Positions 18,048 through 31,020 of a DNA stretch of 64,000 nt are shown piece after piece. Source of the stretch: CAADGL01 sp964643885 (GTDB lineage: Bacteria > Planctomycetota > Phycisphaerae > UBA1845 > Fen-1342); assembly GCA_964643885.1 (NCBI GenBank), contig CAZXUI010000014.1, positions 7,432-71,431 on the forward strand, in the 5' to 3' direction. The notes under the pieces were generated by a model that had not been told where the DNA came from, made no database searches, and saw only the letters and a program-made list of their open reading frames with translations. Every line of letters begins with the position of its first letter. Position 1 is the stretch's first letter. Made by a program: the position numbers and the translations under genes.

Positions 18048-19028
18048 ATGCCCGAGCTCCCGGAAGTCGAATCCATCCGCCGCACCTTCGAGCCCCACCT
18101 CGTCGGCCGAACCATCACCGCCTTCGCTTCCTCCTGGCCGCGGCAGGTCGAACCCAGCGTACCCGCCCTCCGCACCGCCATCGTCGGCCGCACGATCTCC
18201 GCCCTTTCGCGCCGCGGAAAGCTGCTCGTCTTCTCGCTCGACACCGGCCGCCACTTCCTGCTCCACCTGCGAATGAGCGGCCGGCTCGAATGGGCCAAAT
18301 CCGCCGCCGGCGACCCGCACATCCGCGCCGCCTGGCAGCTCGACAACCACCGCCGCCTGCTCTTGTGCGACGCGCGCAAGTTCGGCCGCATCACCCTCGC
18401 CGACGACCTCGCCGACCTCGACCGCCGCGTCGGCCTCGAGCCGCTCGAGCGCAGCTTCACCCCCGCCGCCCTCGCGGCCGTGCTCCGCTCGCGCCGCCGC
18501 CTGCTCAAGCCGCTCCTGCTCGATCAGTCGCTGATCGCCGGCCTGGGCAACATCTACACCGACGAGGCCCTGCACCGCGCCGGCCTGCACCCGCTGACCC
18601 ACAGCGACCGCCTCAGCGACCAGCAGATCGCCGCCCTGCACGAGGCCATCCGCTACGCCCTGCGCGCCGGCCTGCGCCACAACGGCACCTCCATCGACTG
18701 GGTCTATCCCGGTGGGCGGATGCAGAACCACTTGGCCGCCTACGGCCGCGACGGCCGGCCCTGCCGCCGCTGCGGCGCGACGATCGAGCTGCTCCGCGTC
18801 GGCCAGCGCAGCACGCACATCTGCCCCGTCTGCCAGCCGGCCCCGCGCCGCCGCCGCAGGACCGCCCGCAGCGGCGAAAGCACTGCCCGAAACGGCCGCT
18901 CGCGAACAACCCCGCGCCCGCGGCCGTACACACCCCAGCGGGCCGCCCGCCGCGCCGCGCCGTCCCGCGGCCCGACCCGCCACCGAGCCACGCGCGCCCG
19001 AGCATGTGCGGAATCGCCGGCATCCTGA
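18048..19028 (+). CDS. mutM: Formamidopyrimidine-DNA glycosylase (Fpg/MutM)
   Basis: 326 residues. The ATG at 18048 gives the required N-terminal PELPEVE, with the catalytic Pro2 and Glu3. A longer in-frame reading upstream runs through the tandem repeat and is rejected. Further signs are LLHLRMSGRLEW, DARKFGR, the helix-two-turn-helix region GLGNIYTDEALHRAG with the Asn/Lys surroundings, and a C-terminal zinc finger CRRCG...CPVC from about residue 240. It excises oxidised purines such as 8-oxoguanine and nicks the site. After the zinc finger is an extra ~60-residue Arg/Pro/Ala-rich tail not usual for the family. The end overlaps asnB by 25 nt. No clear ribosome site is visible. Confidence 0.93.
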   Translation: MPELPEVESIRRTFEPHLVGRTITAFASSWPRQVEPSVPALRTAIVGRTISALSRRGKLLVFSLDTGRHFLLHLRMSGRLEWAKSAAGDPHIRAAWQLDNHRRLLLCDARKFGRITLADDLADLDRRVGLEPLERSFTPAALAAVLRSRRRLLKPLLLDQSLIAGLGNIYTDEALHRAGLHPLTHSDRLSDQQIAALHEAIRYALRAGLRHNGTSIDWVYPGGRMQNHLAAYGRDGRPCRRCGATIELLRVGQRSTHICPVCQPAPRRRRRTARSGESTARNGRSRTTPRPRPYTPQRAARRAAPSRGPTRHRATRARACAESPAS

Positions 19029-20905
19029 GCCTCTCGCCCGACCGCGCCCCTGTGCCGGACGAGCTGCGCGCCATGGCCGCCCAGCTCATCCACCGCGGAC
19101 CCGACGATGAGGGCTATCACCTCGACCCCGCCGGCCGCTGCGGCTTGGCCTTCCGCCGCCTCTCGATCATCGACCTGGCCGGCGGCCACCAGCCGCTTTG
19201 CAACGAGTCGCAGACCGTCTGGCTCGTCTTCAACGGCGAGATCTACAACTTTCGCGAGCTGCGCGGCGAGCTTGAATCGCGCGGGCACCGCTTCCGCTCC
19301 GCGACCGACGGCGAGGTGATCGTCCATCTGTATGAAGAATGCGGCACGCGCTGCTTTGAGCGGCTGGAAGGCATGTTCGCCGTCGCCATCTGGGACCAGC
19401 AGCGCGGCGAGCTGCACCTGGCGCGCGACCGCCTGGGAAAAAAGCCGCTCGTCTATGCGCAGCACGACGGCCGGCTGCTGTTTGCCAGCGAGCAGAAGGC
19501 GATTCTCGCGCTGCCCGGCATTCCGCGCGAGCTCGATGCGCAGTCGATCCACCGCTATCTCGTCTTTCAGTACGTCCCCGCGCCGTTCGCCATCTTTCGC
19601 GGTTTCCGCAAGCTCCCACCCGGCACGTTCGCGACGATTCGGGCCGGCCGGCCGGCCGCGATCGAGGCGTTAACTTACTGGGCCCCACCGCCGCCGAATC
19701 CCGGCGAATCCCGCGGAAAAGCACTAACTTACGAACAGGCCCTCGAGCGGCTCGGCCGCCTGCTCACGCGGGCCGTCGAGAAACGGTTGATCGCGGACGT
19801 CCCGCTCGGCGCGTTCCTCTCCGGCGGCATCGACTCGTCGATTGTCGTCGGCCTGATGCGCCGGCTCGGCGTCAGCCCGCTGCGCACGTTCTCGATCGGC
19901 TTTGCCGACACGCGCTACGACGAAACGCGCTACGCCCGCCTGGTCGCCGGGCACTTCGAGACTGAGCACACCGAATTCATCGTCACCCCCTCGGCCGGCG
20001 ACGTGCTCGACACGCTCGCTTTTCATTACGACGAGCCCTTCGCTGATTCCTCAGCCATCCCGACCAGCTACGTCGCCCGCTGCACGCGGCAGAGCGTCAC
20101 CGTCGCGCTCACCGGCGACGGCGGCGACGAGTGCTTCGGCGGATACGACCGCTACCGCGCCCTCGCCCTCGCCGGCCGGCTCGACTTTCTGCCGCGCCCG
20201 CTGCGCTCGCTGGCCGCGCGACTGGCCGCCGCACTCCCTCGCGGCCGGGCCAGGTCCCTCGGCAATCGTGCGCACCGCTTTTTCGCCGCGCTGCCGCACG
20301 AGCCCGCCCGCCGCTACCTCTCTTGGGTCGGCGTCTTCGGCCTGGACCAGCTCGCGGCCGGGTACACCGCGGACTTCCGCGCCGCGATCGACTTCGACGA
20401 GCCGCTCCGCTGGTTTCGCGGGCTCTTTGCGTGCGGCCAGGGCGATAACCCGAGCCGGGCCAACTACACCGATGTGCTCAGCTATCTGCCCGGCGACCTG
20501 CTGACCAAGGTCGACATCGCCTCGATGGCGTGCGGCCTGGAGTGCCGCGCCCCATTGCTCGATCACGAGCTGGTCGAGTTCGCCCTGCGCCTGCCCCCCG
20601 CGTGGCGCTTCGGCCGCGGCGGCAAACGCATCCTCAGGCACTGGGCCCGCGATCTGCTGCCGGCCGAGATTCTCACTCGCCCGAAGATGGGCTTCGGCGT
20701 GCCCGTCGGCGAGTGGCTCCGCAACGAGCTCCGCCAGGAGCTGCACGACCTGCTCTTCGCGCCCGATTCGCTCTGCGCCACGGTCTTCGAGCAACGCTGG
20801 CTGCAAAGCTTCGTCGACGCGCACCAGTCCGCTCGCGCCAATCACGAACATCCGCTCTGGTCGCTCTACATGCTCGAGCGCTGGCACCGCCGCTGGCACG
20901 CGTGA
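19004..20905 (+). CDS. asnB: Asparagine synthetase, glutamine-hydrolysing (AsnB)
   Basis: 633 residues starting MCGIAGIL, so Cys2 is the glutaminase nucleophile after Met removal. N-terminal Ntn glutaminase domain: RGPDDEG, RRLSIIDLAGGHQP and FNGEIYN. C-terminal ATP-pyrophosphatase domain: PLGAFLSGGIDSS near residue 272, TGDGGDECFGGYDRY and the late RPKMGFGVPV motif. It makes asparagine from aspartate, glutamine and ATP. It belongs to the long-form AsnB group whose members sometimes act in polysaccharide or lipopolysaccharide amidation, but nothing nearby supports that. The start lies inside the mutM tail, 25 nt before its stop, so translation is probably coupled. Confidence 0.94.
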   Translation: MCGIAGILSLSPDRAPVPDELRAMAAQLIHRGPDDEGYHLDPAGRCGLAFRRLSIIDLAGGHQPLCNESQTVWLVFNGEIYNFRELRGELESRGHRFRSATDGEVIVHLYEECGTRCFERLEGMFAVAIWDQQRGELHLARDRLGKKPLVYAQHDGRLLFASEQKAILALPGIPRELDAQSIHRYLVFQYVPAPFAIFRGFRKLPPGTFATIRAGRPAAIEALTYWAPPPPNPGESRGKALTYEQALERLGRLLTRAVEKRLIADVPLGAFLSGGIDSSIVVGLMRRLGVSPLRTFSIGFADTRYDETRYARLVAGHFETEHTEFIVTPSAGDVLDTLAFHYDEPFADSSAIPTSYVARCTRQSVTVALTGDGGDECFGGYDRYRALALAGRLDFLPRPLRSLAARLAAALPRGRARSLGNRAHRFFAALPHEPARRYLSWVGVFGLDQLAAGYTADFRAAIDFDEPLRWFRGLFACGQGDNPSRANYTDVLSYLPGDLLTKVDIASMACGLECRAPLLDHELVEFALRLPPAWRFGRGGKRILRHWARDLLPAEILTRPKMGFGVPVGEWLRNELRQELHDLLFAPDSLCATVFEQRWLQSFVDAHQSARANHEHPLWSLYMLERWHRRWHA

Positions 20906-20974
20906 TCTCGCGCCCTGCGGAGCGCGAACGGACCTCCCGCGCTTCAACGCAACCCGCGACGGAGCGTTTGCACC

Positions 20975-21142
20975 GAGCTGCGACCGTGAGGGAGCGTGCT
21001 GGGGGTGGCGCGCCGCCCGCGCAAGCGCCTGGAGACATTCACCTATCTCAGGCGCCGTTTCGCTGTTTTCAGGTGTGCGCGTCTTGGCGCGTCTACGCGG
21101 GGGAGGTTGCGCACCCGGCCCGCTCCCTCACGGTCGCGGCTC
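20975..21142. repeat. 168-bp structure bounded by 21-bp inverted repeats
   Basis: The left arm at 20975-20995 (GAGCTGCGACCGTGAGGGAG plus C) and the right arm at 21122-21142 match as an inverted repeat with one mismatch. Inside is a second hairpin, GCGCCTGGAGA pairing with TCTCAGGCGC, at about 21026-21056. No ORF inside looks real. It could be a small non-autonomous mobile element or a structured RNA. It fills most of the asnB-fliN spacer. Confidence 0.6.
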
Positions 21143-21250
21143 TGTTCTGGCCGTCGCGGGCCTCCCTATACTCAACTCCGCCCGCCCTCGCGCCGATAAC
21201 CCTTGCGGGAACGTCGCCCCACCCCGGCGACCTGCCGATAGGAACTCTGG

Positions 21251-21634
21251 ATGGTCGTGGACGCCGCTGAAATCCAGGCCCTGCGCGAGCAGCCCGAAAC
21301 CGCCGACGCGAACCCCGCGCAGAACCCGCGCCCCGACACCGGCGACTTGCTCGACCCCCTCCCGCCCGAGCTCAGGCGAATCCTCCGCATCAAGGTCCCC
21401 GTCATCGTCAAGCTCGCCGGCCGGCGAATGCCCCTCGGCGCCATCCGCCGACTGGCCCTCGGAAACATCCTCGAATTCGAGCAGATGGTCGACCAGCCCC
21501 TCGAACTGCTCGTCAACAACCGCCCCATCGGGACCGGAACGGCCGTCAAAGTCGGCGACCGCTTCGGACTCCAGATCACCACCATCCGCACGCGCGCCCA
21601 GCGCGTCCGCACCTTGGCCGCCGAGCCGACATAG
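21251..21634 (+). CDS. FliN/SpoA-domain protein (flagellar switch or type III secretion C-ring type)
   Basis: 127 residues. The N-terminal 40 are acidic and probably disordered. Residues ~43-115 form a SpoA domain like FliN: LRRILRIKVPVIVKLAGRRM, LGNILEFEQMVDQPLELLVN, then GTAVKVGDRFGLQITTI. FliN builds the flagellar motor switch, and relatives build the type III secretion sorting platform. It stands alone between asnB and murJ with no other motility gene in view. A possible promoter TTCTGG-N16-TATACT lies at 21145-21172, next to the inverted-repeat element. Function in this organism is open. Confidence 0.8.
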   Translation: MVVDAAEIQALREQPETADANPAQNPRPDTGDLLDPLPPELRRILRIKVPVIVKLAGRRMPLGAIRRLALGNILEFEQMVDQPLELLVNNRPIGTGTAVKVGDRFGLQITTIRTRAQRVRTLAAEPT

Positions 21635-21761
21635 CCTCTACACTCCCTAGACAGTCCCGCCGCCGGTCCTATGAACCGTCAAGCGGGCCATACCCACGCA
21701 CAACCCTGACCCCACTGATTTGACCCCGCTGGCTCGACCCCCTGCTCCCGCACCAGCCAGC

Positions 21762-23453
21762 TCACCGCGTCTCGCGCCGCGCGCCCAGCCGCAGCAGCCA
21801 GCCCACTTCTTCCAGCCGCAGCAGCCACGCCACCAACAGGAACACCCCGCTGCCGACCGCCAGCCACCCGATCGCATCCACCACCCGCGCCAGGACCGTC
21901 CAACCCGCCAGACTCTCCAGCGCCGGCCCCCCCAGCGGCCGCACGAAGTACACGCATGCCCCGGCCGCAACCGCCGCGATGACCATTCCCCCGATCGAGC
22001 GCCACGCGCCGGCGTCCATCACCGCGATCCGCACGCGCCGCTGAAGCAGCCACACGCCGATCAGCACGCCCAACCCGGACGAAACCAGCGAGCTGATCGC
22101 AAAGGCCGACTCGCGGACCGCCTCGAACCAGACCAGCACCAGCGTCAGCGCCAGGTTCAGCGGCAGAATTACCAGCGAAATCCGCACCGGCGTGCGCACA
22201 TCGCCCACGCTGTAGAACCCGCGCAAGACGATGTGCTGAGCGCAGAACGCCCACAGCGCCAGCCCATACCACCGCAGCACCGCCGCCGAACGAACCGTGT
22301 CCTCCGCCGTGAAGCGCCCGTACTCGAAAAGCAGCCGCACGATCGGCTCGGCCAGCACGATCATCAGCACGCCCGCCAGCACGCCCTCGAACAGCGCCAG
22401 CCGCAGCATCTGCCGCACCGACCGCCCCCACTCGCCCCAGTCGCTTCGCGCCGCCGCCCGGCTGAACGCCGGCAGCGCCACCGTCGCGATCGAGATCACC
22501 AGCACGCCCAGCGGAAACTGATACAGCCGCTGCGCTACCGTGATCGCCGAGAGCGCTCCCTCCGCAAGCGGATACGTGAACCGCACCAGCCCCCAATCCG
22601 CCACAAGCGGCGTATCCGGCTTGTGCGTCAGCAACGTGCACACCAGCGAATCCAGAAACGTACTCACCAGGAGCGCCCCCTGCCCCAGCATCGCCGGTCC
22701 CACGCTCGCCAGCATCGACCGAAGCTGCGGATCACGCGGCTCGAACCGCCACCCCAGCGGCACGCCGTGCGCCCGCAGCGCCGGCCAGAGAAAGAGCAGT
22801 TGCAGCACGCCCGCCGCGATCACGCTGATCGCCACGCCGTAGATCTGCTGCTGCGGATCGTCACCGCCCACCAGCGGCCCGAGCCACAGGATTCCCCCGA
22901 TCATCACGACGTTGACCACCACCGACGCCAGCGCCGGCGGCACGAAGCTCCCCACGCAGTTGAGAATGCTCGACAGCAGCGCCAGCAGGCAGATGCTGAT
23001 CATGAACGGCAGCATGATCGCCGTCAGCGATATTTGCAGGAATCCCACCCCCTCGCGCAGCGAGCTGTCCGCCGGCAGCGACAGCCAGATCGCCAGCAGC
23101 CCAAGCTCGGCCGCAATCGTCACGACGATCAGAATCGTGGAGAGCAGCGCCAGCGTTCGCGCCAGCAGCCGCCACGCCGCCTCGCGCCCCTCGTTCTGAA
23201 GCACCCGCGAGAAGCCCGGCACGAACGCCGCCGCCAGCGCCCCCTCACCGAACAGTCGTCGAAACAGGTTCGGCACCTGGAATGCGAACTCGAACGCGTC
23301 CTTGACCCACACCAGGCCGTAATTGTGGGCCAGCAGCATGTCCCGCAGCATGCCCGTGACACGGGACAGCAGGGTGCACAGGGCGACCAGCTTCGCGGAG
23401 CTGAGGATCGAGCTGTAACCTGCCATGGGGGCGGATGATAGCGTCGTGCTCAC
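21762..23453 (-). CDS. murJ: MurJ lipid II flippase (MviN family)
   Basis: 563 residues with about 14 hydrophobic segments. The family N-terminus is clear: SRVTGMLRDMLLAHNYG, then FAFQVPNLFRRLFGEGALAAAFVPG. An internal Arg-rich half-repeat follows (QFPLGVLVISIATVALPAFSR). It flips undecaprenyl-linked peptidoglycan precursor across the inner membrane. Its presence shows that the organism keeps a peptidoglycan pathway, a point once debated for Planctomycetes. The start is either ATG 23453 or the Met ten codons later. It is divergent from the two small-RNA-like units. Confidence 0.93.
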   Translation of the reverse strand: MSTTLSSAPMAGYSSILSSAKLVALCTLLSRVTGMLRDMLLAHNYGLVWVKDAFEFAFQVPNLFRRLFGEGALAAAFVPGFSRVLQNEGREAAWRLLARTLALLSTILIVVTIAAELGLLAIWLSLPADSSLREGVGFLQISLTAIMLPFMISICLLALLSSILNCVGSFVPPALASVVVNVVMIGGILWLGPLVGGDDPQQQIYGVAISVIAAGVLQLLFLWPALRAHGVPLGWRFEPRDPQLRSMLASVGPAMLGQGALLVSTFLDSLVCTLLTHKPDTPLVADWGLVRFTYPLAEGALSAITVAQRLYQFPLGVLVISIATVALPAFSRAAARSDWGEWGRSVRQMLRLALFEGVLAGVLMIVLAEPIVRLLFEYGRFTAEDTVRSAAVLRWYGLALWAFCAQHIVLRGFYSVGDVRTPVRISLVILPLNLALTLVLVWFEAVRESAFAISSLVSSGLGVLIGVWLLQRRVRIAVMDAGAWRSIGGMVIAAVAAGACVYFVRPLGGPALESLAGWTVLARVVDAIGWLAVGSGVFLLVAWLLRLEEVGWLLRLGARRETR

Positions 23454-23483
23454 CCCCGGCCGGGCACATTTTTTTCGGCCCGA

Positions 23484-23514
23484 GTGGAAACCGGCGGCCA
23501 GCCGGGCCTAGTAT
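23484..23514 (+). promoter_or_regulatory. Conserved promoter-like block before small RNA unit A
   Basis: GAGTGGAAA, about 18-19 nt, then GGGCCTAGTAT, preceded by a T-run (TTTTTTT at 23469-23475). The same order recurs before unit B. TAGTAT would serve as -10 with a weak TGGAAA -35. The spacing is slightly long for sigma-70, so another sigma factor is possible. Confidence 0.4.
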
Positions 23515-23517
23515 TCG

Positions 23518-23592
23518 GTGAAGTCAGCAATCTTACGGAACTCCTCCTCCTGTTAAGGGGGCTCGCGTGATGGCGGGCCCCCTTATTTTTTT
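23518..23592 (+). ncRNA. Candidate small RNA, unit A
   Basis: About 75 nt. Layout: a short imperfect 5' hairpin (GTGAAG pairing with CTTAC), an unpaired GAACTCCTCCTCC (23538-23550), then a terminator hairpin. It is homologous in layout and in the CU-rich segment to unit B, 195 bp downstream. CUCCUCCUCC is complementary to strong Shine-Dalgarno sequences, which suggests base-pairing regulation (inference). No ORF of note lies inside. Confidence 0.6.
23554..23592 (+). terminator. Rho-independent terminator of unit A
   Basis: TAAGGGGGC (23554-23562) pairs with GCCCCCTTA (23577-23585). The stem is extended by TCGC/GCGG with one wobble pair, the loop is GTGATG, and seven T follow at 23586-23592. 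Confidence 0.85.
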
Positions 23593-23673
23593 CCAAGTCG
23601 CCTCTGATGCGGAAGTTACGAGCGAATCTCGGACTGTTCGTGCGCGGTTCCGGAAAAAATTTTCGCCGGCGGA

Positions 23674-23705
23674 GTGGAAATTCAGCCGAAAGGGGGGCCT
23701 AGGAT
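23674..23705 (+). promoter_or_regulatory. Conserved promoter-like block before small RNA unit B
   Basis: GAGTGGAAA, 19 nt, TAGGAT within GGGGCCTAGGAT. It is preceded by an A/T tract (GGAAAAAATTTT at 23652-23663). It matches the block in front of unit A. Confidence 0.4.
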
Positions 23706-23707
23706 CT

Positions 23708-23790
23708 GGTGACTAACGACGAAAGTCTGTTAGAACTCCTCCTCCCGAATCAGGCCGCGAGAGATGGGCTCGCGGCCTGATTCCTTTTTC
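23708..23790 (+). ncRNA. Candidate small RNA, unit B
   Basis: About 80 nt. The 5' hairpin is CTAACGAC-GAAA-GTCTGTTAG (23713-23733), a GNRA tetraloop with one bulged T. The CU-rich GAACTCCTCCTCC (23733-23745) follows, identical over 13 nt to unit A, then a terminator hairpin and T-run. The shared 5' hairpin, CU-rich and terminator layout, with diverged stem sequences, suggests selection on structure. Confidence 0.62.
23747..23790 (+). terminator. Rho-independent terminator of unit B
   Basis: GAATCAGGCCGCGAG (23747-23761) pairs perfectly over 15 bp with CTCGCGGCCTGATTC (23769-23783). The loop is AGATGGG, followed by CTTTTTC. No T-run follows on the minus strand, so it serves the plus-strand unit and not carA. 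Confidence 0.85.
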
Positions 23791-23854
23791 AGACCGCAGC
23801 ACCCACCTGCATGCCTCGAATTGGGACGGACGCGCGCCCCCGCCCGTGACCGCG

Positions 23855-25018
23855 TCAGACGCGCAAAAGCTCCGGACTGATGGACTTATGTTCCCGCACC
23901 GCGGTCACGAAACGCTCGAACAGGTAGCTCGCGTCGTGCGGGCCGGGGCTGGCCTCCGGGTGAAACTGAACCGCCATGATTTGCTTGTCCGGATGAACGA
24001 AGCCCTCCAGACTGTGGTCGTTCAGATTGATGTGGCTGACCTGTCCGCCCACCCGCTCCAGCGACCCCACCTCGACCGCGAAGCCGTGATTTTGGCTCGT
24101 GATCTCCACCCGGTTGGCCGGCACGTTCATGACCGGCACGTTCGCACCGTGGTGGCCGAAACGCAGCTTGTACGTCTCGGCCCCCAGCGCCAGCGCGAGC
24201 ACCTGGTGCCCCAGGCAGATGCCGAAGATCGGCACCGTCCCCGCCAGCTCGCGCAGCGTCTCGATCGTGTCCGTCACGACCGCCGGGTCGCCCGGCCCGT
24301 TGCCCACCAGCAGCCCGTCGGGCTCCAGCTCGCGCACCTGCCCGGCCGAGGCGTTGGCCGGCGCGATGGTTACGCGGCAACCCAGGTCGGCCAGGTGCCG
24401 CAGGATGTTCCGCTTGATGCCGCAGTCGATCGCGACCACGTGCACGTCGGCCGTCTTCGGGGCAGGTGAGTGCGTCGGCGACCAGAGCGGCTCGGACCAC
24501 TCGCCGAACGACGGCGGCATGACGGCCTGCACCAGATTCGACCCGACCATCGGCGCCGCGCTGGCCGCGAGCTGCACCAGCTCGATCTCGCTGGCGATCT
24601 CCGTGGAGATCGCACCCCGCAGTGCTCCGTGAACGCGGATGCGGCGCGTCAGCGCCCGCGTGTCGACGCCGGCCAGGCCGATGATGCCCTGCTGGGCCAG
24701 AAAGTCGCACAGCGATTGCGTCGAGCGGAAGTTGCTCGGCCGCTGGGCGACCTCCTTGACCACGAACCCGGAAAGATGCGGCCGGGCGGACTCGAAATCC
24801 TCCGGATTCACCCCGTAATTGCCGATCAGCGGAAACGTCATCACCACGATCTGCCCGCAGTAGGACGGATCGGTGAAAATCTCCTGATAGCCGGTATGGG
24901 CCGTGTTAAAGACGACTTCGCCAGTCTTCGTGCCGCCGGCGCCGAAGGCGCGACCCGAAAAGACGGTTCCATCCTCCAGAGCGAGCTTGCAGGGCTTGGT
25001 CACTCGTTCCTCCGCCAT
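23855..25018 (-). CDS. carA: Carbamoyl-phosphate synthase small subunit (glutaminase)
   Basis: 387 residues, the usual CarA length. The N-terminal CPSase_sm_chain domain opens with CKLALEDGTVFSGRAFG and GYQEIFTDPSY. The C-terminal class I glutamine amidotransferase has GNGPGDP, the nucleophile Cys in GICLGHQVLALA near residue 269, and the His/Glu pair in QFHPEASPGP. It frees ammonia from glutamine for the large subunit (carB, not in this window) to make carbamoyl phosphate for arginine and pyrimidines. It is transcribed away from dnaE2, with a likely promoter at 25052-25080. Confidence 0.95.
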   Translation of the reverse strand: MAEERVTKPCKLALEDGTVFSGRAFGAGGTKTGEVVFNTAHTGYQEIFTDPSYCGQIVVMTFPLIGNYGVNPEDFESARPHLSGFVVKEVAQRPSNFRSTQSLCDFLAQQGIIGLAGVDTRALTRRIRVHGALRGAISTEIASEIELVQLAASAAPMVGSNLVQAVMPPSFGEWSEPLWSPTHSPAPKTADVHVVAIDCGIKRNILRHLADLGCRVTIAPANASAGQVRELEPDGLLVGNGPGDPAVVTDTIETLRELAGTVPIFGICLGHQVLALALGAETYKLRFGHHGANVPVMNVPANRVEITSQNHGFAVEVGSLERVGGQVSHINLNDHSLEGFVHPDKQIMAVQFHPEASPGPHDASYLFERFVTAVREHKSISPELLRV

Positions 25019-25051
25019 CCGCGCCGGCCGATCCGGCCACGTTGTCGGGGA

Positions 25052-25080
25052 ATTCTAAGCAGACTCGTGCGCGTTGTCGC
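25052..25080 (-). promoter_or_regulatory. Candidate promoter of carA
   Basis: On the minus strand: GCGACA (25080-25075), a 17-nt spacer and TAGAAT (25057-25052), about 33 nt before the carA ATG. The -35 is weak and the -10 good. Confidence 0.38.
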
Positions 25081-25173
25081 GGGACGGGCGACACGGCTTG
25101 TCGACGCGACTCCGCGGGCGGGTTGCATGCCCTCGCCGGGGCCGCGGGCACGCGGTTCAGTCGAACACTCGCG

Positions 25174-29556
<4,383 letters not shown>

Positions 29557-29617
29557 CGCGAGAATCCAGTCGCCGGCGCCGCGACTCCCACCAGGGCCGC
29601 GGCCGCCCCGCACCATG

Positions 29618-29646
29618 AGTATACCTGACAAAATCCAAACACACAA
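29618..29646 (-). promoter_or_regulatory. Promoter of dnaE2
   Basis: On the minus strand: TTGTGT (29646-29641), a 17-nt spacer and TATACT (29623-29618). The region upstream, 29650-30178, shows no gene. It has only an imperfect inverted repeat at about 29772-29797 (TGTGCTAT ... ATAGCGCACA) of unknown meaning. Confidence 0.5.
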
Positions 29647-30178
29647 CGCCCGCCGAAAAAATCCGCGCCGCCCCGCGCCCCACTCGACAAATCGCAACCC
29701 GCGCTGCACGCTCGGCTAACATCCGCGCGCACCATCCACCGCCGCAGCCTGCTTTGCCCCCGGCCCGAACCTGTGCTATCTTTTCTATAGCGCACATTCA
29801 CCGCCGCACGACTTGCAGCGCGGCACTACCTCTCCATGTGCACTTTCCGCCGCAGGCCCGCTGAAACTGCAATCGCACCTGCGCGGAAGAACCGACGCAT
29901 GCAGCCAGCGGCCGCCCGTCGACGGCCGGGCATGCCGGCAGCGCGCCGGGCGCGCTGCCCCCGGGGATGTTCTGTTTGTCGCTCGCTGGAGCGAAGGAGG
30001 TGCCGCGCTCGCAGAAGACCGATGACGCCCTCGCGAACCGGGCAGACACCCCAAGGAGCCCCGTGTCGCAGGTCAGCCAGGGCCCGCAGATGGATGCGTT
30101 GTGCGCAGAGGCAGCATCACCCCACGCCGCACGGCCCTTGACAGGGCACGCCAGCGCAGGAGAAGGAGTTCACAAGAC

Positions 30179-30937
30179 ATGATTCTCAGATGGTGCGCGA
30201 TTCCGCTGTGCATCCTGCTCGTGGTCGCCGCGGTCCCGGCCGCAGCCGACTGGGACCCGGGCGACCCGTTCAAGATGCACTTCCCCCAGCTTCCTGACCC
30301 ACACGGCTGGGACGTCAACATGACCGACCCGAAGGTGCTGGCCGACGACTGGCTCTGCACCGAGACCGGACCGGTCAGCGACATCCACTTCTGGTTCTCG
30401 ATCGAGCGCGACGATCCGCAGACGCTCGCCGCGCTGCTGGCCGGTGGAGTCGTTCACGCCAGCATTCACACGGATATTCCCGAGGGCCCCGGCGGCTACA
30501 GCCAGCCGGGTGAGCTCCTGTGGGAGCGCGACTTTTTCATCGGGCCTGACGTGACCATCCGCGACTGGGGCACCGGTGAGCAGGGCTGGTATGAGCCCAA
30601 CACCGGCGAAGCCCGCCGGCCCGATCACTTCTTTACGTATCAGGCGAACATCGAGCACATCGTCGACCCGTTCATTCAGGAGCTGGGAACGGTCTACTGG
30701 CTCGATCTGTCGATCCGCGGATTGCCTCCGAACATCCTGAACCGCGTCGGCTGGAAGACGTCGCTCGACCACTTCCGCGACGACGCGGTCTGGGGCGATT
30801 TCGGCATCCCCGATTGGCACGAGCTGCGCGATCCGATCACCCAGCAGTCGCTGGATCTGGCCTTCGTAATCACACCGGAGCCCGGCAGCCTCGTCCTGCT
30901 CGCGGCCGGTGTGTTCGTCCTGCTGCGACGCCGCTGA
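30179..30937 (+). CDS. Exported protein with PEP-CTERM sorting signal
   Basis: 252 residues from ATG 30179, with AGGAGAAGGAG about 10 nt before it. The signal peptide is about 1-23 (CILLVVAAVPAAA). The body is acidic and Trp-rich (DWDPGDPFKMHFPQLPDPHG, VSDIHFWFSIERDD) and resembles uncharacterised Planctomycete surface proteins. The C-terminus is a classic PEP-CTERM signal: the motif TPEPGS, a hydrophobic stretch LVLLAAGVFVLL and Arg-Arg-Arg. PEP-CTERM proteins are processed by exosortase and displayed or released with extracellular polymer; no exosortase is in the window. The gene stands alone and is followed by a good terminator. Confidence 0.82.
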   Translation: MILRWCAIPLCILLVVAAVPAAADWDPGDPFKMHFPQLPDPHGWDVNMTDPKVLADDWLCTETGPVSDIHFWFSIERDDPQTLAALLAGGVVHASIHTDIPEGPGGYSQPGELLWERDFFIGPDVTIRDWGTGEQGWYEPNTGEARRPDHFFTYQANIEHIVDPFIQELGTVYWLDLSIRGLPPNILNRVGWKTSLDHFRDDAVWGDFGIPDWHELRDPITQQSLDLAFVITPEPGSLVLLAAGVFVLLRRR

Positions 30938-31020
30938 CGCAGGTCGCGGCCGACCATGGAGGGGAGGGCAGGAGGGGATTGAAAAAGGGCCGCGACGAAT
31001 GCAGCGGTTGCCGCAGCGAT

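Noticed and set aside
29772..29797. LexA/SOS box upstream of dnaE2
   Set aside because: The imperfect inverted repeat TGTGCTAT ... ATAGCGCACA has a 2-nt offset and matches no LexA consensus I know. It is about 150 bp above the better promoter.
29785..30054. Small minus-strand ORF upstream of dnaE2
   Set aside because: Arg/Ser/Pro-rich composition typical of GC-rich noncoding sequence. No ribosome site or family resemblance.
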